Origin: Desulfobacterales bacterium
GTDB taxonomy: Bacteria; Desulfobacterota; Desulfobacteria; Desulfobacterales; JAIPEE01
Direction of reading: 5' to 3'
Assembly: GCA_021737275.1 (NCBI GenBank)
Contig: JAIPEE010000005.1
Coordinates: 62,001 to 126,000, forward strand
DNA: 64,000 nt
Positions 25,708-34,046 of this stretch are shown in pieces. The notes beneath the pieces are model-generated. The model was not told the origin of the DNA. It made no database searches and saw nothing but the letters and a program-made list of their open reading frames with translations. A program made the translations under genes and the position numbers. How positions within the stretch are numbered: the stretch's first letter is position 1; each line of letters opens with the position of its first letter.

Positions 25708-26719
25708 GGGTATCCTCCTTACCGCCGCCCAAAACAATTGTACCCTCGGCTTCAAGCTCTTTTGCCGCCTGTATGAATAACTGCTGTGATGCCTCTACTT
25801 CAGAAAGCTTTACAGGTCCCATAACCTCGAGATCCTCAAGAATCATTTCAGCAGCCCTGGATGAAAGGTTGCCAAGAATCTTCTGCTTCATTTCTTCAGT
25901 TGCCGTCTTAAGAGACAATACAACCTGCTGACTTTCAACGCGTTTGAGTATCTCTCGCATACCACGATCATCAACCTTGAGCAGATCTTCAAATACAAAC
26001 ATCATCCCACGAACATCATTGGCCAGATCGCCACTTTCCTCATCAAGAAACTCAAGAATCTGCTCTTCACTGGCCCTGTCTATTCCACCGATAATTTTCA
26101 CCAGTTTTTCAAGACCGCCGAGATCCATCCCGCCGGCAGCACCCATACCCATAATTTCTTCGCGCAGAGTCTTATCAATATCCCGCACAAGATCATCGGG
26201 TACTTTCCCAAGACTTCCAATTCTTAAGGCAATATCGCCCTTCTTCTCTTCCGGCAAGGTCGCCAGAACATCGGAAGCAACATCAACCGGAAGATTAGCT
26301 AATATTAATGCAACGGTCTGGGGGTGTTCCGCCTGAACAAGAGATCCGAGAGTGCCGGTATCAACATTTCGTGCCCAGGCAAATGGTTTTTCACGGTTTT
26401 TTTCCTCAATATGCTTCATCACAGACTCAGCCTGCTCTTTTTTAAGCACCTTGCCGACAATTTTTTTAATAAAGGAACCGCCCTTTACAACGATCTTGGA
26501 CTCGTCCTGAAATTCTGATGTAAACTCTTCCATAACCACTTTCAGCACATCTGCCGGAATCTGATCGATATCCACCATCTGCATAGCAATCTTCTGGATT
26601 TCGGTTTCACTCATTTTACTGAATATCTGGGATGAGTAATCCTCGCCCATGGCAAGAAGAAAGATTGCAGCCTTCTGGGCACCACTCAAACCGGTCGGAT
26701 CAAGTTTGTTTTTAGCCAT
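25700..26719 (-). CDS. fliG: Flagellar motor switch protein FliG
   Basis: A 339-residue protein with the three FliG domains: N-terminal (about 5-105, binds FliF), middle (about 115-195, with the EHPQ motif at 131-134, binds FliM) and C-terminal (about 200-335), whose charged helix contacts MotA. The C-terminal charged segment reads VFEDLLKVDDRGMREILKRV. It transmits torque from the stator to the MS ring. It lies 6 bp after fliF and overlaps fliH by a few bases. Confidence 0.97.
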   Translation of the reverse strand: MAKNKLDPTGLSGAQKAAIFLLAMGEDYSSQIFSKMSETEIQKIAMQMVDIDQIPADVLKVVMEEFTSEFQDESKIVVKGGSFIKKIVGKVLKKEQAESVMKHIEEKNREKPFAWARNVDTGTLGSLVQAEHPQTVALILANLPVDVASDVLATLPEEKKGDIALRIGSLGKVPDDLVRDIDKTLREEIMGMGAAGGMDLGGLEKLVKIIGGIDRASEEQILEFLDEESGDLANDVRGMMFVFEDLLKVDDRGMREILKRVESQQVVLSLKTATEEMKQKILGNLSSRAAEMILEDLEVMGPVKLSEVEASQQLFIQAAKELEAEGTIVLGGGKEDTLV

Positions 26720-26725
26720 ATTTAT

Positions 26726-28306
26726 TTATTCCTCATTCAGCCAACCCTTCACAAGGTTAGCGGACTTATCAATATCCTGCTTTGCCAGATTTGAGGCCCT
26801 GTCTTTGGGAAGCATCTCGGTTGATTCAGGAATGGTTTCCCGCTGGGTCTGCTCAACCACCATTTTCCGCTCTTCCTCTGCTGCAATAAGCGCCGGCTCA
26901 ACAACGGCTGTTTTAACCTCTTTAATGGTCTTGATAAGCGGCCTTACCACAAACATGAATATAAGCATAACCAGCAACAGATTCAACGCTATGTTTTTAT
27001 ACTGTTTGGCATAAAGGATCCAGTCAATTCCACTTGCTTCAGGCATCTCCATTTCTGCCGGTGTTGAAAACCGGAAAGATTCCACAGTAACCTGGTCGGC
27101 CCGATCAACATCATAACCCATTGCATTTTGTACAATTGTTTTAAACTGATCCAGTTCTGCCGGTGTCCGTTCTACATAGGTGCGTATTATTTTTCCCCCC
27201 GCATCAGTTTCTTCCGTATATTTACCATCCAGAACAGCCGCCACCGAAAGTCGGGTGATGGCACCGACCGGGCGTGATGTATGTCTTACGGTCTTGTTGA
27301 TTTCATAGTTTGTTGTCTCATCCTGACGGCTTTCCTTTTCTGAAGGGCTTGTACCCTCACCGCTCGCAGCGGCCTGCGGATTTACCGTTGACACCTCGCC
27401 TTCTCCGGCACCCCCCCTTTGGGAAAGCTCAACAATTTTCTGACTGCTCCGGGCAACCTGCGCATCCGGATCAAAAATTTCCTCGCTGATTTCAACCTTG
27501 TTAAAATCCATATCAGCCGTAACACGAACAATAGCCTTACCCTCCCCGACAATTTTCTCAAGCATTGTCTGGACTTGTTTGGCAAGTGTCTGTTCATAGT
27601 TGATTTTATAATCAAACTGCGTATTGGCCTGGGAGCCGACCTTTTCCTCATCTCCGCCCCCACGGGAAAGAACCATACCCGTTGTATCTACCACTGTAAT
27701 TCTTTCTGCCGTCAACCCCTCAATAGAGGAAGCCACCAGGTGTACGACGGCATCCGTTTTTTCTTTTGACAATTTGGAGCGAAGTTTCAGTAACACCGAT
27801 GCGGAAGGCGGCCTGGAATCTTCTACAAAAACAGACTCCTTTTCCATTACGATCATGACCCGGGCATCTTCTATTTCACGAAACTGTTTAATTGTTCGGG
27901 ACAGTTCCCCCTGGAGGGCACGCTGGTAATTCATTTTCTGGACAAATTCGGTTGTACCGAAATCCGTTTCATCAAAAATTTCAAACCCTACGGCAGCACC
28001 CTTAGGCACCCCCTCTTTTGCCATATCCAGCCTGACATCATAGACCCTGTCTGAAGGAACCATAACAATACTGCCGTTGCCGGTTAACTGGTAAGGGATA
28101 CGCTGTGCTTTCAGTTTTTGAACAACTTCAGCAGCATCTTCGGGGGTGAGATTTGTATAGGCCGGTTGAAAATCAACCTTGTTTGCCCAGAAAAATATGG
28201 CAACAAATCCTGCGACGACCAGCATAAGGACGCCTGCCATACTGAATTTTCTGGATGCCGGTAATGCCTTGTAAATATTAGCTGTCTGCTCTAATACCGG
28301 ATTCAT
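26726..28306 (-). CDS. fliF: Flagellar MS-ring protein FliF
   Basis: A 526-residue protein with two membrane segments (about 22-42 and 425-448). The periplasmic ring-building YscJ/FliF domain spans about 45-220 (YTNLTPEDAAEVVQKL, GAAVGFEIFDETDFGTTEFV, YQRALQGELSRTI). The second domain (about 250-400) contains a variable Gln/Ser/Glu-rich insertion near 300-330. The cytoplasmic C-terminus (about 450-526) ends in LVKGWLNEE, the FliG-binding tail. Length is typical. It lies 6 bp upstream of fliG. Confidence 0.97.
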   Translation of the reverse strand: MNPVLEQTANIYKALPASRKFSMAGVLMLVVAGFVAIFFWANKVDFQPAYTNLTPEDAAEVVQKLKAQRIPYQLTGNGSIVMVPSDRVYDVRLDMAKEGVPKGAAVGFEIFDETDFGTTEFVQKMNYQRALQGELSRTIKQFREIEDARVMIVMEKESVFVEDSRPPSASVLLKLRSKLSKEKTDAVVHLVASSIEGLTAERITVVDTTGMVLSRGGGDEEKVGSQANTQFDYKINYEQTLAKQVQTMLEKIVGEGKAIVRVTADMDFNKVEISEEIFDPDAQVARSSQKIVELSQRGGAGEGEVSTVNPQAAASGEGTSPSEKESRQDETTNYEINKTVRHTSRPVGAITRLSVAAVLDGKYTEETDAGGKIIRTYVERTPAELDQFKTIVQNAMGYDVDRADQVTVESFRFSTPAEMEMPEASGIDWILYAKQYKNIALNLLLVMLIFMFVVRPLIKTIKEVKTAVVEPALIAAEEERKMVVEQTQRETIPESTEMLPKDRASNLAKQDIDKSANLVKGWLNEE

Positions 28307-28419
28307 ATTTTTTTGTTCAGCTCCTGTTCAATATGATTTTTAACTCATAATCCTGTTTAATATAAGCTTATGATTTATGGCCCATAAAAGACAACCCGAA
28401 ACTTTATAATTTCTATGCG

Positions 28420-28710
28420 TTAGAACGGCATACGGATAATCTCTTTATATGCATCCATCACCTTGTTTCTGACCTGAAGCAGAACTCTCATGGAAATATC
28501 AGCTTCGGAAAGAGCCACCATGCCCTCATGTATCCCCAACTCACCTTTAACAACTTGTTCAGTAGCAACTTCTGCGTCAGTTTGAAGCTTATTGACCTGC
28601 CCGATGGCATTTTTCATCGCCTCACCAAACCCCTCACCCTTTTTGGGCGCCTTACTGTTCGGCATGAGGTTTTCCGTAAAAATTTTACTGCTTTGATTAA
28701 TTGTATTCAT
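28420..28710 (-). CDS. fliE: Flagellar hook-basal body protein FliE
   Basis: A 96-residue helical protein that links the MS ring to the proximal rod. The conserved C-terminal half shows VKGELGIHEGMVALSEADIS then LLQVRNKVMDAYKEIIRMPF, a clear FliE match. It lies between flgC and fliF, the usual place. The 113-bp gap to fliF shows no convincing promoter. Confidence 0.95.
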   Translation of the reverse strand: MNTINQSSKIFTENLMPNSKAPKKGEGFGEAMKNAIGQVNKLQTDAEVATEQVVKGELGIHEGMVALSEADISMRVLLQVRNKVMDAYKEIIRMPF

Positions 28711-28750
28711 CCGGCAATTCCTTTTATATATTTATTAGCGTCGGCCTGTT

Positions 28751-29179
28751 TTATTTACCAATTTCAAGCGCTTTAAGAATCATACTCTTGGTATTCGACA
28801 TCGCGGTTACATTTGCATCATACGCCCTTCTGGCAACGATCATATCTGCAATTTCCGTCAGGTAACTAATATCCGGCATCTTCACATAGCCGGCCTCATC
28901 GGCATCCGGATGGTTGGGCATATAGACAAGCCTGACTGAATCCGATTCAACAACTTCCGCCACATCGACACCACTGTGCTTTGAACTGGCCTTGTTCATT
29001 ACATCTTTAAAGCTGCTCATGGGTTTTTCTTCATAAACAACCATTTTTCGTTTATAAGGTCCGCCCTCTTCTGTTCGGGTCGTCTCCGTATTGGCCAGGT
29101 TTTCGGCAATAATATTTATTTTCTGGCGATGGGCACTAAGCCCTGTCGAACTGATCCGCATGGCCTGCATTAAATCCAT
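28751..29179 (-). CDS. flgC: Proximal rod protein FlgC
   Basis: A 142-residue rod protein. The N-terminal helix MRISSTGLSAHRQKINIIAE with NLANTETTRT and the C-terminal ADMIVARRAYDANVTAM then MILKALEIGK are standard rod/hook family ends. Its ATG overlaps the flgB stop (TAATG), so the two are translationally coupled. Length is normal. Confidence 0.97.
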   Translation of the reverse strand: MDLMQAMRISSTGLSAHRQKINIIAENLANTETTRTEEGGPYKRKMVVYEEKPMSSFKDVMNKASSKHSGVDVAEVVESDSVRLVYMPNHPDADEAGYVKMPDISYLTEIADMIVARRAYDANVTAMSNTKSMILKALEIGK

Positions 29180-29580
29180 TATCGGCCTCCTTCAGTGATG
29201 GCATGTTTTACAAGAGCGATTTTCCTGAGCATCATCTCTGAACTGGTTTGAAACCTGATGTTATTTTCAACGAGGTTCGTCATCTCCTGATCAATATCAA
29301 CTTTTGTATCCTTGCCGGCTGCATCTTTTCTGATACTGCCCTCCATGGCAAAGGTATTGCCAACCTTATAGTGTCTGTCATGGGTGTGTGCAAGCGATCC
29401 CGGTTCGTTATCCATGGCCACATTTAGTGCCTTGCGAAAATCGATGTCCCTGGGTTTATAACCCACGGTATCTACATTCGCTACATTTGTTGTAATCAGG
29501 CTGTGCCGTTTTGCAGAAATATTCAGTGACTCTTTCAGAACCTTAAAAGCCCTGTTTCCTGACATGATTGAATCTTCCAT
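29179..29580 (-). CDS. flgB: Proximal rod protein FlgB
   Basis: A 133-residue rod protein with the family N-terminus (LNISAKRHSLITTNVANVDT then VGYKPRDIDFRKAL) and C-terminus (VENNIRFQTSSEMMLRKIAL). The ATG at 29580 has AAAGGAC about 7 nt upstream; a second in-frame ATG five codons later is less well placed. It is first in the long flgB-flgC-fliE-fliF-fliG-fliH-fliI-fliJ-motE operon and lies about 44 bp downstream of a sigma-54 promoter. Confidence 0.95.
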   Translation of the reverse strand: MEDSIMSGNRAFKVLKESLNISAKRHSLITTNVANVDTVGYKPRDIDFRKALNVAMDNEPGSLAHTHDRHYKVGNTFAMEGSIRKDAAGKDTKVDIDQEMTNLVENNIRFQTSSEMMLRKIALVKHAITEGGR

Positions 29581-29623
29581 ATGTAATGTCCTTTGTTATA
29601 AATTTTATTTCTGAAACATTATA

Positions 29624-29639
29624 AGCAAATTACATGCCT
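29624..29639 (-). promoter_or_regulatory. Sigma-54 promoter of the flgB-fliF operon
   Basis: On the minus strand AGGCATGTAATTTGCT has GG and GC 10 nt apart and a full TTGCT -12 box; the -24 box differs at the first T and at position 6. Initiation is expected near 29613, about 33 bp before the flgB ATG. Confidence 0.7.
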
Positions 29640-29707
29640 GATCAGGTATAGTTATACAGGAATTATTTTTTTGAAGTGGTCAAAATAGATTAAAACGGGG
29701 GAAACGA

Positions 29708-31072
29708 TTAAACGGTTTTCATGTTTTCTTTATATTCATTTAATTTGTTTCTAAGCGTTCGTACACTGATACCCAACGCCTTGGCCGCATGGGTACGATT
29801 GCCCTTTGTACGATCAAGGGTATGAAAGATTATCTTTTTTTCCGCCTCCTTAAGCGGCACATCCATAAGATCATCAGATGCACCCGCCTGTGCGCCTGAT
29901 ACTGTCCCCGGAGAATATAATACACTATCAAGATGAAGATCACATTCTGAGATGGATACACCTGTGGCAAGCAGCACTGCCCGTTCAATTATATTTTCAA
30001 GCTCCCTTACATTACCCTTATAATTCAGGGTAGAAAGCCTTTCCAAGGCACCTTTTGTCAAATTTTTGACGTTTCTCCCGTCAATCTCATTATATTTATC
30101 AATAAAAAAATGAGTCAGCAATGGTATATCATCCAGGCGTTCCCTTAAAGGCGGAACCTGAATGGGAATAACATGCAGGCGATAGAAAAGATCTTCCCTG
30201 AAATGGCCCAGTTCAATGGCTTCCCGAATATCTCTATTTGTCGTTGCAACCACCCTGACATCTACCTGAATGGGGCGCACCCCGCCAACCCGATCGATTT
30301 CAGATTCCTGAAGTACACGAAGCAGTTTTGCCTGGAGGTGAATTTGCATTTCTGTAATCTCATCAAGAAGAATGGTACCGCCGGCAGCCAGTTCAAACCG
30401 TCCGGGTTTTCTGGCAACCGCACCGGTAAACGCTCCTTTTTCATGACCAAAAAGCTCACTTTCAAGAAGGGATTCAGGTAATGCACCACAGTTGATTGCC
30501 ACAAAAGGGCCATTTTTCCGACTGCTGTTTTCGTGAATAAACCGGGCAAACAACTCTTTTCCGGTTCCGCTCTCACCCTGAATCAGCACGGATGCTTTAC
30601 TGTCTGCAACATGTCTGGCCAGATCCAGAAGGCGCGTCATGTTTTGATTTTCCGTAACAATTTTAACGGATGCTTTTCGGGATGATCTGCCAAATACTTC
30701 CTGTTCATCCTCGAAAACAGTTTTAACGATATGCAGTAACTGGGATTGATCAACCGGTTTTATGATAAAATCCAGGGCGCCCTCTTTCATCGCCTCCACT
30801 GCATTTTCAACCGAGATATGCGCTGACAGGAAAAGGGATTCGATATCCTCGCACTCTGATTTTGCGGTCTTAAGAATTTCAAACGCGCTGATACCGGTTA
30901 TCTCAAAGCTGATAATAATCAAACGAAATGGAGAGGTTTTGATCTTTTTAACAGCATCGACACCATCAATGGCAGTGGTAACATGATATCCCCAGTTTTC
31001 CAGGGCACCACTCAACGTTTCTCTGTCTGTATGGTTGTCCTCAACAAGAAGTATGTGGTTATTCTTCATCAT
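29708..31072 (-). CDS. FlrC/FlgR-like sigma-54 activator with degenerate receiver
   Basis: A 454-residue regulator: receiver-like domain (about 5-118), AAA+ domain (about 145-370) with Walker A GESGTGKE and intact GAFTGA loop, and a Fis-type helix-turn-helix (about 405-450; GNRTHAAKALGISVRTLRNK). In the receiver the acidic pair (VEDN) and the Lys (IIKP) remain. The phospho-acceptor Asp is replaced by Ser55 (codon AGC, within LIIISFEITG). No histidine kinase gene lies nearby. It sits directly upstream of the sigma-54-dependent flgB operon, so it likely activates class III flagellar genes, perhaps without phosphorylation. It could equally be called an FleQ-type protein. Confidence 0.9.
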   Translation of the reverse strand: MMKNNHILLVEDNHTDRETLSGALENWGYHVTTAIDGVDAVKKIKTSPFRLIIISFEITGISAFEILKTAKSECEDIESLFLSAHISVENAVEAMKEGALDFIIKPVDQSQLLHIVKTVFEDEQEVFGRSSRKASVKIVTENQNMTRLLDLARHVADSKASVLIQGESGTGKELFARFIHENSSRKNGPFVAINCGALPESLLESELFGHEKGAFTGAVARKPGRFELAAGGTILLDEITEMQIHLQAKLLRVLQESEIDRVGGVRPIQVDVRVVATTNRDIREAIELGHFREDLFYRLHVIPIQVPPLRERLDDIPLLTHFFIDKYNEIDGRNVKNLTKGALERLSTLNYKGNVRELENIIERAVLLATGVSISECDLHLDSVLYSPGTVSGAQAGASDDLMDVPLKEAEKKIIFHTLDRTKGNRTHAAKALGISVRTLRNKLNEYKENMKTV

Positions 31073-31150
31073 TAACAGCTATTTATCCATTTGAGCTATA
31101 TGGAACCCTGTTATTCCGAAATTATAGTCATCCAGTGGTCAATGACCTTC

Positions 31151-31167
31151 GGCAAAACGGTGTCCCG
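31151..31167 (-). promoter_or_regulatory. Possible weak sigma-54 promoter for the FlrC-like gene
   Basis: On the minus strand CGGGACACCGTTTTGCC has GG and GC 10 nt apart and a TTGC -12 box, but the -24 box reads GGAC rather than GGCA. It is about 80 bp upstream of the gene start. Confidence 0.3.
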
Positions 31168-31250
31168 CCAAAAAAAACACGCATGTGCTTTCGTTGGTGA
31201 AATTCTGATCTGATTCAAAGCGCCGAATTATCAAACAACCAATAATATAT

Positions 31251-31295
31251 TCTTAATCTTAATCAGATTTAAAAACCTGCAATGATGATTAAGAA
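31251..31295. repeat. GATTA-hexamer hairpin element, copy 5
   Basis: The left arm is ATTCTTAATCTTAATC and the right arm GATGATTAAGAAT, around a core sharing the exact 13-mer ATTTAAAAACCTG with the copy at 5127. It lies in the 280-bp gap between the TPR gene and the FlrC-like gene, which otherwise shows only a weak promoter candidate. Confidence 0.7.
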
Positions 31296-31352
31296 TCAGT
31301 TTCAGAAAAAAATTCCGCCTTCGATGGGTGGAATTAAAAAAATAAGGTTATC

Positions 31353-33845
31353 TTACGAGTTTTTCAGCTTTTTTTCAATCTCTATTCCATAAAGTTTTTG
31401 TTGAGCCAACTTTCCCCAGAACAGATCATCCGTACCCGCCATTGATTTATAAATCTCTTCAGCCTTATCTATTGCAGATCCTTTATGGTACGACTCCGCC
31501 AATCTGAAACGAATATCAAGGTGCGGTTTTGATTTCACAGCATATTTCAAAGCTATTAAAAATGTATCCGCCGCTTTGTCATACAGGTGTTGATCATAAT
31601 AGAGATTACCAAGATCAAAATATGCAAGGGATATGCTGCTCCGGTTATCTTCACGGGAAAGCGACATTACATTAATCGCCTCAAGGGTTAACGATACCGC
31701 AAGTTTTGGCTTTCTGAGGCCCTTATATGCAGCCGCTTCTCCCATCAGAATTGCTGACAATTCAGTATCATCTGTTGTCATATTACGCCTTGCCTTCTGA
31801 TACCTTGCAATGGATATACTGTATTCCCCTCTTTTAAGTAAAATATCGCCGGTCCTGAACAGCGCAATCTTAATATTTTCCCCTTCGGGATAATTCCGGA
31901 TATATTCGTCAAAATAGTTCAGTGCATCATCAGACTCACCGATTTCATAAAGTGAGGTTGCATAGCCATAAAGCAGTTCAGGTGGCTTTTTCTTTTTTCC
32001 ATATGTCGCATATGCATTTTCAAAAAGTTTTTCAGCCATAAAATAGAGATTGCTGTCCAGATATGCCTGCCCGGCCAGAAGCGAAACTTCCGCACCACCG
32101 TATCGGCTAAGCAGCGCTCTGTCCTTTTCATAAAGCGTCATCAAACCGATGTTATCATCTTTTTCAAGCATATCTCTAAAAAGCGGTACATATGAGGCTT
32201 CAATAACCTGCCCGATCTCCCTTGAAAATGCCCTGGGATTTTTCTTGAGCAGATCTCTGATGGTAATGACACTTTTTTCATATTTTCCATCCTTGTTCCA
32301 TAAATCTGCGAGCCGGATCAGTGCCAGTTTGGCAACCGGATTGTCAGAGTGATTATTTACAAGCAGTTTATAGATCATCTCTTTTTCCTGCTTGTCATCG
32401 CTCATGCCGCCGAGCCTGACATAGCTGATGACATATCCGTCTGAACCGGGATAGCGTTTTATAACAAGTTCATATATTTTTTTGGCTTTATCGGGTTGTT
32501 TTTCGTCTTTATAGGTATCCCCGATCCGTGATAAAATTATATGATTATTCTCAATATCAGGAAAAAGATTCAGCAGTGATGTCAGCTCGATTCTTGCAAT
32601 TTCATATCTGGCTGTCTGGTAATAGGCATTTCCCAGATAAAAAAGCATATCCGGCGATTCATATACCATTTCAGGAAATTCGGCTCTGAGCCTATTCAGC
32701 AGACGGATTGTTTCTGAAAAGTTATTATCATTATAATACGCCTTTCCAAGCTCAAGAATTGCGACATTCACATACCGGCTGTCGGAATATCTCTCAACAA
32801 CTTTTTGATAATAGCCAATTGCATCTTTCTGCTTCTTTTTTATCTGTGCCAATCGCCCCTGGTAAATCAGCACCTCAGGCATACCTCGAAAATTTTCATA
32901 TTTTTTCAGGATAATATTAAAATACCCTATTGCTTCCGTATAGTTTTTAAGTTCCATATTTATGGCACCTAATGTTGCCATGGCGTATGGAATATATTTT
33001 GAATCGGGATATGTGTTCAGCAGGTTCTGATACTGGGCAATTGCCTTCAGCATAAGCGCAGCATCATTGGGATCACTCATTTTAAAAAAGCACAGTGCCC
33101 TCAAAAATTCAGCAATGGATTTACACTGACCGCCGGTATCTGCACCGATAAACATGCCAAGCGCATGGTACCCTTTTTTCCAATCCTTAATGGTACAATA
33201 GTAGACCGCATCCTGGAGAGAGAGCTGTTTGAAACATGGCTCAGTCTGAATTTCTATCAGGATATCATCGATATCACCTGTAAATTTTCTTTTGATAATT
33301 TTTTTTTGAGACTTCATCGGTGGCAGACCTGCAACAACAGATCGTGCCAGCGCCGCCATTTTCACTTCCGGCGCTTCCGGTATTATTATCTCTTCCAAAA
33401 TCGGTATGGGGACGGCAGCATTATCCTCCACAGATTCCTGTTTTACAGGCCTTTCCGCCAACCTGACAAAAAGAACCTTTCCACCTTCCATCCAGGACGA
33501 TTCAATTTCATGTGCTTCATTAGCGGTTGTGATAAACAAGCCGACGACATTATCAGGAAGACGCTTTACCTCAAGTCCTTTAACCTTGCCCTTCTGATCC
33601 ACACGTGCAAGAACCGCGTCCGGTAGAAGCACATTATTAAAAGCGATAAGGATTTCACCGGGTTCCAGCTGTACAATTTTATGGGGTACTTTTCCGGACA
33701 AAAAGATTTGTACATCATAGGGCAGGTCGTGAACAATATCCTGCACAGAAGCACCGGTCTCAACTTTTACCGCACCTGTCAAAAAATAAACGCTAAAAAG
33801 CATCATCAACAAAATTAAAATTGTCTGCACACGACATGTTATCAT
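31353..33845 (-). CDS. Secreted TPR-repeat protein under sigma-54 control
   Basis: An 830-residue protein with an N-terminal signal peptide or anchor (about 8-26). A beta-rich segment (about 45-150; DVQIFLSGKVPHKIVQLEPG, then VLFVRLAER) is reminiscent of AMIN-type domains. The rest (about 210-830) is a long series of tetratricopeptide-like repeats, for example SDPNDAALMLKAIAQYQNLL and IGYYQKVVERYSDSRYVNVA. It should be periplasmic or envelope-bound and act as a protein-binding scaffold. It has its own strong sigma-54 promoter and lies between the two flagellar activators, so a role in motility or surface assembly is likely. No specific family name is recognised. Confidence 0.85.
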   Translation of the reverse strand: MITCRVQTILILLMMLFSVYFLTGAVKVETGASVQDIVHDLPYDVQIFLSGKVPHKIVQLEPGEILIAFNNVLLPDAVLARVDQKGKVKGLEVKRLPDNVVGLFITTANEAHEIESSWMEGGKVLFVRLAERPVKQESVEDNAAVPIPILEEIIIPEAPEVKMAALARSVVAGLPPMKSQKKIIKRKFTGDIDDILIEIQTEPCFKQLSLQDAVYYCTIKDWKKGYHALGMFIGADTGGQCKSIAEFLRALCFFKMSDPNDAALMLKAIAQYQNLLNTYPDSKYIPYAMATLGAINMELKNYTEAIGYFNIILKKYENFRGMPEVLIYQGRLAQIKKKQKDAIGYYQKVVERYSDSRYVNVAILELGKAYYNDNNFSETIRLLNRLRAEFPEMVYESPDMLFYLGNAYYQTARYEIARIELTSLLNLFPDIENNHIILSRIGDTYKDEKQPDKAKKIYELVIKRYPGSDGYVISYVRLGGMSDDKQEKEMIYKLLVNNHSDNPVAKLALIRLADLWNKDGKYEKSVITIRDLLKKNPRAFSREIGQVIEASYVPLFRDMLEKDDNIGLMTLYEKDRALLSRYGGAEVSLLAGQAYLDSNLYFMAEKLFENAYATYGKKKKPPELLYGYATSLYEIGESDDALNYFDEYIRNYPEGENIKIALFRTGDILLKRGEYSISIARYQKARRNMTTDDTELSAILMGEAAAYKGLRKPKLAVSLTLEAINVMSLSREDNRSSISLAYFDLGNLYYDQHLYDKAADTFLIALKYAVKSKPHLDIRFRLAESYHKGSAIDKAEEIYKSMAGTDDLFWGKLAQQKLYGIEIEKKLKNS

Positions 33846-33952
33846 AATTTTTTATTTATTTAAATCAGTATGTTATAAATAAATTCCATACAACTCGGTT
33901 GTTTTAAATAACATGGATCTCTTTATAAAAACTTAATATCACAAGCTACATT

Positions 33953-33968
33953 AGCAAACAACGTGCCA
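33953..33968 (-). promoter_or_regulatory. Sigma-54 promoter of the TPR protein gene
   Basis: On the minus strand TGGCACGTTGTTTGCT is a perfect match to TGGCACG-N4-TTGCT. It lies 108 bp upstream of the ATG at 33845. Initiation is expected near 33942. Confidence 0.85.
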
Positions 33969-34046
33969 TATATAATAAACAGATCAATCAATGAATTGAA
34001 CGTCAGGATTTTGACTTTCAAGGTGGAATTAAGGGCATTTCTAAAA

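Noticed and set aside
751-31295. GATTA-type repeats as a CRISPR array
   Set aside because: The units are hexamer arms of hairpins scattered in separate gaps, with no regular spacers and no cas genes.
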